6,925 nucleotides of DNA from positions 1 through 6,925 of the forward strand of contig JANXQZ010000975.1 of NCBI GenBank assembly GCA_025353235.1, given 5' to 3'. Origin of the DNA: Bryobacterales bacterium. Lineage in GTDB: Bacteria > Acidobacteriota > Terriglobia > Bryobacterales > Bryobacteraceae. The notes below the pieces were generated by a model that had not been told where the DNA came from, did no database searches, and was given only the letters and a program-made list of their open reading frames with translations. Made by a program: the position numbers and the translations under genes. Below are positions 1 through 6,400 of this stretch, piece after piece. The first letter of the stretch is position 1, and every line of letters starts with the position of its first letter.

Positions 1-1863
1 GGGCAGGCGCTTGCCCGCGAAACGAGCATAAGCGTTGGCTTCGTACCAGCTCACGCCCGTAACGGGAAGGTCGCCTTTGCCTTCCGGGTATTGTCCCAAT
101 TCCCAGCCTGCGGGTCCGGCCCGGCCTGTCTGATCGCGGAATGCCGTGATGGCTTCTTCCCACGTCAGAGCTTTATCTTTCGCAATAAAGGGCTGCTGCC
201 ACAGATCAGGTCTGCGGTATCCCCCGGCGTTGACAAATTCCTGATACTTGCGATTGGTGACTTCGTAGCGATCCAGCGAGAACTCCGGGACCTGTACGTG
301 GTGAGTAAATGTAACTCCTGCGGGCACCACTTCCATGTCGGTTGGGCTACCGTCTTCCAGCTGGAGCTCGAATTGGATTAGCGGCTGAAGGACCCCGGTT
401 TCAGCAAACTCGCGCGTGCGATATCGCGGAGAACTAACGCGCCAACGCAGGTAGCCCAGCGAGAGGGTCAAGTTGTTCAGAGGTGATTGGCCTATCACTC
501 GCCAGAGTGCATCCGGCGTAGAGTAATCCTTGATCGCTACCTCTGCGCCGACCGGCTGAGTAACCACAGAAGTCACAATGCGATAGTCGCGCGCGAAATC
601 CCGCACAGTCTGATCTTCGGGAACTATCTTTTCAATTTGGCTGATCAGTTCATCGGCAGCGTTGTAACGGTGCTGCTCTACAAGGCGCGCTATCTGAGGC
701 TCGATCACGGTGCGCGCCCTATGCAACCGCGAGCCCCGGACCGTAAGGATCGTCGCCCCCACCGCGACCACGAAAAGCGCAGCTAGCATCGGAAGGCCGA
801 CCCGGGGACGCCTCAGAAAAGCGAGCGCACGGCGCTTGGGACTGTTCAGGCCGCGTTGACAATTGATCAGCGCACGCAATAGTCGATCGGTGGACTCGAA
901 GCGGTTTTCGCGATCCTTTTCAAGACAGCGCCGAACCAGGCGTGAGACGTCCCGCGGAGTCTCCGAACGCAGTTTGCGAACCTGCACCGGAGTATCGCGC
1001 AGAATAGCCGAGAGAGTTCCGGCCAACGACCCCCGATCAAACGGCCTTTCTCCCGTGAGCATCTCGTACAGCACTGCACCAAATGAGAAAATGTCAGTCC
1101 GCGCGTCCACCGCCTCCCCTCTCGCCTGTTCAGGTGAGAGATAGCAGGCTGTGCCGATAATCTGTCCGGTAGCTGTGTTCGTGGAGGCGCGCCGCTCACT
1201 ATCGTCAAACTCCATCGCTTTCGCCAGACCGAAATCGAGCACTTTGATCGAGCCATTGCTCGTCAGCATTACGTTGGAGGGTTTCAGGTCCCGATGGATG
1301 ACGCCCGCAGCGTGCGCCGCCGCCAAGCCCTCAAGCATCATGCGCGCAAGCTCCAGCGCCTCTTCGATGGGGATTCCGCAAGACGGGATCATCTCGCCGA
1401 GGGTGCGGCCATCGACGTACTCCATTACCAGGAAGTCCCGATCCTCCACCGTATTCGGTTCTTGGACGGCCACGATATGCGGATGATGCAGGACCGACGC
1501 TGCCCACACTTCTTTCATGTAGCGACGTCGCTGTTCCGGAGTCAGGAACCGTGGGAAGACTTTAATCGCTACTCTGCGATCCGTATCCAGTTCGCTCGCG
1601 AGATAGACAGTTCCGCTCGAGCCTTGACCGCAAATCGCCAAAATTCTAAAATGGTCAATCTGCTGGCCTGCAGTTAGCGTTGCCGGAATAAATGGATTTG
1701 GCAACTCCCGACCGCTATCCTCTGCCGACAATAGGGTCTCCACTTCCACGCGCACTGATTCATCATCGAAGCAGGCAGTAGCCAGGAACGCCGCACGATC
1801 TCCAGGCGACAGATCCGCGGCTTCATGAAAAACCTCTTCAATCTTTTGCCAATTCTTCGCCAT
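1..1863 (-). CDS. Membrane-anchored Ser/Thr protein kinase with PEGA-like and FGE (SUMF1-like) C-terminal region; partial, C-terminus outside window
   Basis: Hanks-type kinase expected to phosphorylate Ser/Thr on unidentified cytoplasmic targets. The frame is open for 621 codons and runs off the window start. Residues 1-65 form the N-terminal extension common on acidobacterial kinases (MAKNWQKIEEVFHEA start). Kinase domain is about 72-325: glycine loop GQGSSGTV (79-86), VAIK Lys101, alpha-C Glu118, catalytic HRDLKPSN (190-197, Asp192), DFG 210-212, SPEQARG (243-249), Asp257 and a closing Arg321. All key catalytic residues are present, so it should be active. A basic stretch precedes one membrane helix at about 356-375. 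Then come a helical linker (about 380-425), a PEGA-like segment (QPVGAE 436-441) and an FGE domain from about 510 (LDRYEVTN, PVTGVSWYEANAYARFAGK). With one helix, the FGE part should lie outside the cytoplasm. FGE active-site cysteines would lie beyond the window, so catalysis cannot be judged. The ATG at 1863 has AGAGG 5 nt upstream and fits the family N-terminus. Confidence 0.95.
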   Translation of the reverse strand, partial: MAKNWQKIEEVFHEAADLSPGDRAAFLATACFDDESVRVEVETLLSAEDSGRELPNPFIPATLTAGQQIDHFRILAICGQGSSGTVYLASELDTDRRVAIKVFPRFLTPEQRRRYMKEVWAASVLHHPHIVAVQEPNTVEDRDFLVMEYVDGRTLGEMIPSCGIPIEEALELARMMLEGLAAAHAAGVIHRDLKPSNVMLTSNGSIKVLDFGLAKAMEFDDSERRASTNTATGQIIGTACYLSPEQARGEAVDARTDIFSFGAVLYEMLTGERPFDRGSLAGTLSAILRDTPVQVRKLRSETPRDVSRLVRRCLEKDRENRFESTDRLLRALINCQRGLNSPKRRALAFLRRPRVGLPMLAALFVVAVGATILTVRGSRLHRARTVIEPQIARLVEQHRYNAADELISQIEKIVPEDQTVRDFARDYRIVTSVVTQPVGAEVAIKDYSTPDALWRVIGQSPLNNLTLSLGYLRWRVSSPRYRTREFAETGVLQPLIQFELQLEDGSPTDMEVVPAGVTFTHHVQVPEFSLDRYEVTNRKYQEFVNAGGYRRPDLWQQPFIAKDKALTWEEAITAFRDQTGRAGPAGWELGQYPEGKGDLPVTGVSWYEANAYARFAGKRLP

Positions 1864-1918
1864 GTGGACCTCTTCAAAGTAACGCGAGCGCTGATTGCTA
1901 TTCTGATAGGAACGGCAA
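1864..1918. promoter_or_regulatory. 55-bp divergent intergenic region between kinase and ECF sigma genes
   Basis: This is the only non-coding DNA between the two divergent starts, so promoters for both genes must overlap here or lie inside the opposing coding regions. It holds a Shine-Dalgarno for each gene: AGAGG on the minus strand (complement of 1869-1873) and AGGAA on the plus strand. The rest has no convincing -35/-10 pair for a housekeeping sigma. GTAAC at 1879-1883 is vaguely like an ECF -35 element but has no clear partner. The role as a shared control region is inferred from position only. Confidence 0.4.
1908..1912 (+). promoter_or_regulatory. Shine-Dalgarno AGGAA that decides the TTG start of the sigma gene
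   Basis: AGGAA lies 6 nt before TTG at 1919-1921. An in-frame TAG at 1907-1909 blocks any start further upstream, and no in-frame ATG occurs before the conserved region 2. TTG is therefore the best start, supported by good SD spacing. Confidence 0.7.
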
Positions 1919-2455
1919 TTGAACGAATCCCCTTTTAGCGAGCCTCCTTTCGCAGCGGATGCGGACCAGTCGCTCTCGAACATCTATAACGAGCTCCGCA
2001 GGCTCGCCGCCTTCCACTTAAACCGGGAGCGACCGAATCACACTCTGCAAGCGACCGCTCTGGTCCATGAAGCTTACCTGCGGCTTGCGCAACAGGACTC
2101 CCAATGGTGCGATCGCGTGCATTTTATCGCACAGGCGTCCCTGATGATGCGCCGAGTGCTGGTGGACCATGCCAGGGCTCATCTTCGCGATAAGCGCGGA
2201 GGCGGCCTGGAGAAGATTTCGATCTCCGAGGCCGCTGAACTGGGACGCGGCGAAACCGTGGAAGTCCTGGATCTTGACCGAGCTTTGGAACGGCTTGCCA
2301 CGGTGGACCCACGCAAGGCCAAGCAGGTGGAACTCCGCTACTTTGGCGGATTGACCATGCAGGAATCCGCTCAAGTGCTTGGCACATCCCTGGCAACGGC
2401 AGAACGGGACTGGAAATTCTCGCGCGCTTTCCTGCTTCGCGAACTGGGTGGCTGA
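1919..2455 (+). CDS. ECF-family RNA polymerase sigma factor (TIGR02999 / Sigma70_ECF type)
   Basis: Alternative sigma factor of 178 residues, close to the usual length of this family. It directs core RNA polymerase to a dedicated promoter set. Region 2 spans about 15-90, with the family signature ELRRLAAFHLNRERPNHTLQ, TALVHEAYLRL, and HFIAQASLMMRRVLVDHARA followed by RDKRGGG. Region 4 spans about 118-176, with VELRYFGGLTMQESAQVLGTS and TAERDWKFSRAFLLREL as the DNA-binding helix-turn-helix. There is no extra C-terminal domain, transmembrane segment or adjacent anti-sigma gene. It starts at TTG with AGGAA 6 nt upstream. It is divergent from a Ser/Thr kinase, and ECF groups with this signature are known to neighbour such kinases in Acidobacteria and Planctomycetes. 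Regulation by the kinase, directly or through a partner, is therefore inferred. Its gene ends 5 bp from the stop of the converging gene. Confidence 0.95.
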   Translation: MNESPFSEPPFAADADQSLSNIYNELRRLAAFHLNRERPNHTLQATALVHEAYLRLAQQDSQWCDRVHFIAQASLMMRRVLVDHARAHLRDKRGGGLEKISISEAAELGRGETVEVLDLDRALERLATVDPRKAKQVELRYFGGLTMQESAQVLGTSLATAERDWKFSRAFLLRELGG

Positions 2456-2491
2456 GATCGCTATTGCAACCGACCTGAACCATTAGCGATC
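2456..2491. repeat. 8-bp perfect inverted repeat at the convergent gene junction
   Basis: GATCGCTA (2456-2463) is perfectly repeated in inverse as TAGCGATC (2484-2491) around a 20-nt loop. The left arm fills the 5-bp gap and covers the stop codon of the minus-strand gene. The right arm lies in that gene's last codons. There is no T-tract on either strand and the loop is long, so it is a poor intrinsic terminator. It could still act as a weak bidirectional stop, a transcript end stabiliser or a protein site, or be chance. Confidence 0.35.
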
Positions 2492-3357
2492 ACGGACCCA
2501 GGCTTTGTAAAAACCATGTTGATGGCTCTGCCGTCGCGCGATACCTGAAAATCCATTAAGTTCGAGAAAAACGTGAATGTCCCCGAGCAATTTTCATCCA
2601 GGACGTAAGTGCCTGGAAATGTGCGGCCTATGAAAGGCTTGCCGCCGAAGTTCCCGGAATCCAGAACCGTAAAGGTGCCATTGCCATCCGCCTGGAAACG
2701 TCCGCTCTCCACCCATGGATCGAACCCGCCGCTGGTATTTTGAAGCGAGCCGCCCAGTGTGAACATGTAAACGCCATTTAGGGTACCCAGCGTGCATTTT
2801 TGAGCTGAGGGAGCTAATGAAAGCGAGCCTGCGCCTGAATTTGTGTAAAGGCCGTAGAGGGGCGAGACGGATTCGAGAATCGGCCCAAACTGTACGGCCC
2901 CGCCTGCGGCACGATACCCGAAGGTGAGCGTGATGCCTGCTCCGGTGATATCCCCCCAGGGCGTAAGGGCATCATTGGTACTCGCATGCCCGGAGAGGAT
3001 CACCGATGGGCGCGGCGAGGTTGAAATGCTGACGTTCTCAACTTGCACCAAGTAGTGGTCCGCGACAGGTGCGGCACTCGGATCGGGAAATGGCACGGGC
3101 GAGTTTGCGGGAACCACGAAGGCGAGTTGCTCCATCGTGCGCTGGGCGGAATTGTAGATGAATCTCTGGTGGATCTCAATGACTCCGGCCTGAAGGCCTG
3201 CCAAAACAGGATCCGGGAAACTGGGCGGCGTAGGAGAAATTATGCTGCTGAGCAGCAGAATCCGTTCCACCATAAAATCTCCCGGGGCGTTTGCCCCGTT
3301 CTGCGCGTGCAGGGGGGCGAGGGCCGTCAATAAGGTTGCGATGGCTAATTTAGACAT
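2461..3357 (-). CDS. Secreted protein of unknown function with a C-terminal acidobacterial-type beta-rich domain
   Basis: 298 residues; no function is recognised. Residues 1-18 look like a signal peptide: MSK, then a hydrophobic run (LAIATLLTALAPLHA), with likely cleavage near Ala18. There is no lipobox Cys, so export to the periplasm or medium is expected. Residues about 25-180 are Pro/Ser/Gly-rich with alternating hydrophobics (for example HYLVQVENVSISTSPRPSVI), suggesting beta structure. Residues about 188-298 form a separate domain of a type I recall as frequent in acidobacterial secreted proteins: LNGVYMFTLGG, then SGRFQADGNGTFTVLDSG, RTFPGTYVLDENCSGTFTF, and an end near GSVIANGSGRLQ. 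The only two cysteines, Cys188 and Cys257, both lie in it and may form a disulfide after export. The ATG at 3357 is preceded by AAAGGA with 7-nt spacing. The stop lies 5 bp from the sigma gene's stop, and the gene is divergent from the dehydrogenase. Confidence 0.85.
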   Translation of the reverse strand: MSKLAIATLLTALAPLHAQNGANAPGDFMVERILLLSSIISPTPPSFPDPVLAGLQAGVIEIHQRFIYNSAQRTMEQLAFVVPANSPVPFPDPSAAPVADHYLVQVENVSISTSPRPSVILSGHASTNDALTPWGDITGAGITLTFGYRAAGGAVQFGPILESVSPLYGLYTNSGAGSLSLAPSAQKCTLGTLNGVYMFTLGGSLQNTSGGFDPWVESGRFQADGNGTFTVLDSGNFGGKPFIGRTFPGTYVLDENCSGTFTFFSNLMDFQVSRDGRAINMVFTKPGSVIANGSGRLQ

Positions 3358-3364
3358 GATCTTT

Positions 3365-3370
3365 TCCTTT
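3365..3370 (-). promoter_or_regulatory. Shine-Dalgarno AAAGGA for the secreted-protein gene
   Basis: On the minus strand AAAGGA lies 7 nt before the ATG at 3357. This supports that start, which also gives a complete signal peptide. Confidence 0.7.
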
Positions 3371-3379
3371 ATGTCAGTG

Positions 3380-3394
3380 CAGGCATCTTGCCTG
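3380..3394. repeat. Perfect 6-bp hairpin or operator-like palindrome in the divergent intergenic region
   Basis: CAGGCA-TCT-TGCCTG is a perfect inverted repeat with a 3-nt centre. It begins 22 bp upstream of the secreted-protein ATG and lies 98 bp upstream of the dehydrogenase start. It has no U-tract in either direction, so it is not a standard terminator. It could be an operator half-site pair or a leader hairpin in the secreted-protein mRNA. Protein binding is not shown; this is only what the sequence allows. Confidence 0.35.
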
Positions 3395-3457
3395 TTCGGC
3401 TAGATACGCGCCTTTGCAGAAAAAACCCCTCACCCGGCAAGGTGGACCGTATCGGCT

Positions 3458-3466
3458 TGTTATCAT
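3458..3466 (+). promoter_or_regulatory. Candidate extended -10 promoter element for the dehydrogenase gene
   Basis: TGTTATCAT matches the extended -10 pattern TGnTATAAT at all but one conserved position. No good -35 hexamer stands at 16-18 bp, which extended -10 promoters can tolerate. Transcription would start near 3473, giving a short leader of about 20 nt before the ATG at 3493. The region between has no well-spaced Shine-Dalgarno; the nearest purine run, AAGGGTGAG, ends about 17 nt before the ATG. Weak evidence, prediction only. Confidence 0.3.
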
Positions 3467-3492
3467 AAGGGTGAGAAAATCCTCCGTATTTC

Positions 3493-6400
3493 ATGCCGGA
3501 ATCATCAACCCCCAACATCGGAATCAACAGTTGGTTTGAAGATGAATTGCAAGAGCAACATCTTCACGATCAGCGCGCCGTAGACGAGAGCCGGAAAACC
3601 GAAAAATCAAACGGAACGGTGATGGTCACCACTCCGCCCGTGAGCAGTGCTGTATCGGTGCCTGCGCATAACGCAGTAGCGGGCGAGCAACTGGTCCCGC
3701 TACGTGGAGCAGCCGCTCGCATTGCCGAGAACATGACGGCCAGCCTATCTATCCCAACCGCTACTTCGCAGCGGGTGCTCGCCGTTAAAGTGATCGACGA
3801 GAACCGCCGCATTCTGAACGAGCATCGCGCGATGCTGGGAAAGAGCAAGATCTCTTACACCCACATGATCGCTTGGGCCATCGTCAAAGCTTTGAAGACG
3901 AACCCGTCGCTCAATAACGCCTACGCGGCCATGGACGGCGAGGGATTGCGGGTAGTGCGAAGCCAGATCAACATCGGCGTGGCCGTCGATGTGGCGGGCA
4001 AGGATGGCACGCGCTCGCTCAAGGTTCCAAACGTCAAGAATGCCGACGCGCTGACGTTCGAGCACTTCCTCGAAGCGTTCGACGATGTGGTCGGCCGTGC
4101 CCGCAAGAACAAACTCATCATCGCGGACTTCGAAGGCACTACCATCTCGCTGACGAATCCAGGCACTGTGGGCACCATTGCCTCGGTACCCCGTTTGATG
4201 CCTGGCCAAGGCGCCATTATCGCTACGGGCTCCATCGACTACCCGGCCGAATACCAGGGCGTGAACGAAGAGTTCCGCTCCATGATCGGTCTCAGCAAGG
4301 TGATGACGGTCACGTGCACTTACGACCATCGCGTGATCCAGGGTGCCGAGTCGGGCATGTTCCTGGCTCGGCTGCAAGAGCTGCTGCAAGGAGCTGATAG
4401 CTTTTACGAAGAAATTTTCAGCGATCTGCGCGTTCCCCACAGACCCCTCCATCTGGTGAAGGAGCGCCCGGCAGGCATTGCCGCTGCGCGGCCTTCGAAT
4501 GGGGAGGACATCGCTAAGCAGGCGGCCGTGATTCAGCTCATTCATGCCTTCCGGGTGCGGGGACATCTGGATGCCGATGTGAACCCGCTCAATCTGGAGC
4601 GTCCCAGCCATCCGGAACTCGATCCTGACAGCTACGGGCTCACGATCTGGGACCTGGATCACGAGTTCTTCATCGGCCCTCTGAAACTGGCCGACCCGGA
4701 GAAGAAGTTCGCGAGCTTGCGCCAGATTCTCGAAACGGCTCGCCAAACGTACTGCGGCAAGATTGGCGCAGAGTACATGCACATCCAAACGCCCGATGAA
4801 AAATCGTGGCTGCAGGAGCGCATGGAGCCGTCCCGCAATCAGGCTCCGCTTGAGACCGAAGTCCGACTGAGGGCGCTGGACCGCGTGATCGAAGCGGAAG
4901 AGTTCGAACACTTTCTGCAGACGCGCTTCATCGGGCAAAAACGCTTTTCACTGGAGGGTGCGGAGTCTGCCGTAACCATCCTGGACGAGATTCTGGAACG
5001 CGCGGCCAACACTACCGTGGTGGAAGCTGTCATCGGAATGGCTCACCGAGGACGCTTGAATATTCTTGCGAACATCGTGGGCAAATCCATGGTGCAGGTC
5101 TTCTCGGAGTTCGAGGGCATTGTCGATCCGTTCAGCGCACAGGGCTCGGGAGACGTGAAGTATCACCTGGGCGCTTCGGGTGTCCACAAGTCTTCGAAGG
5201 GCCGCGATATTGCCGTATCGGTGGCTTTCAATCCGAGCCACTTGGAAGCAGTGGGTCCGGTGGTGGAAGGAATCGTGCGTCCCAAGCAGGATCGCATGGG
5301 CGATTTTGCCCGCGAGCGCGTGCTGCCTATCCTGATCCACGGCGATGCTGCGTTTGCCGGCCAAGGCGTGGTGGCAGAGACGCTGAATTTATCGCAGCTC
5401 GATGGGTACACCACGGGCGGCACCATTCATTTGGTGATCAACAATCAGATCGGGTTTACCACCAATCCATTCGATTCGCGCTCCAGCGCCTACTCAACCG
5501 ACGTGGCGCGCATGGTGCAGGCTCCGATCTTTCACGTCAACGGCGACGATCCCGAGGCATGCCTGCGGGTGGCTCGGATGGCCTACGATTTCCGGCAGCG
5601 ATTCAAGAAGGATGTCGTGATTGACATGGTCTGCTACCGGCGTCATGGGCACAACGAAACGGACGACCCCAGCTACACGCAGCCGATCATGTATGCCAAG
5701 ATTCGGCAGCTTCCCTCGGTGGCGGCGCAATATGCCGAGCGTCTGGTAAAGGAAAAGCTGCTCGAGAATGGCGAAGCCTTAGTGCTGCACAAGGCGGTGT
5801 CGGGCCGGTTGAACGAGATTTACGATCGCTCCAAGACTCAGTCGGAGCGCTTCGAGGTTGGCGATCTGAGCGCCGTTTCGAAAGAGTCGATTGAGCAGCC
5901 GAGGCCGAACACGGCTGTAGATCGCGGCTTGGTGGAACGAATCGTAACCGGCATCACGACCTTCCCGGAAGGGTTCGTTTTGCATCCGAAGCTGAAGAGC
6001 CTGATCGCGAAGCGGAAGGAAGCCCTGCAAGGCGTGCCGATCGATTGGGCCATGGGCGAGACTCTGGCTTTCGGTTCCCTGGTGCTGGAGGGGACGCCGG
6101 TTCGTCTGAGCGGTCAAGATAGCGGACGCGGCACATTCAGCCAGCGGCATCTTGAATATTTCAATTACGAATCGGGCAGGCGCTATATTCCGCTGCAGCA
6201 TTTAGCGGTGAGACAAGCCCCGTTTAATGTGTTTGACAGCTCGCTTAGCGAGTTTGCGGTGATGGGTTTCGAGTTCGGCTACAGCGTGGCGGATCCCTTA
6301 ACGCTCGTAATCTGGGAGGCGCAGTTCGGCGACTTCGCCAATGGCGCTCAGATCATGATCGACCAGTTTATTTCGTCGGCCGAATCGAAGTGGGGCCAGC

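Noticed and set aside
91..1677. Several plus-strand open frames of 93-127 codons opposite the kinase
   Set aside because: The minus strand carries a continuous kinase-PEGA-FGE protein with all catalytic motifs. The plus frames have no recognisable motifs.
1879..1904. Possible ECF-type promoter (GTAAC followed by a downstream element) before the sigma gene
   Set aside because: Only the -35-like part is visible. No clear -10 stands at the right distance, so autoregulation cannot be supported from sequence.
2018..2483. Minus-strand open frames of about 118 codons opposite the sigma gene
   Set aside because: They are antisense to clear sigma regions 2 and 4 and show no family features.
3745..4938. 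397-codon open frame on the minus strand, opposite the dehydrogenase
   Set aside because: The plus strand encodes unmistakable E2/E1 motifs throughout. The minus frame gives an Arg/His-rich product without any family motif, typical of the shadow of a GC-rich gene.
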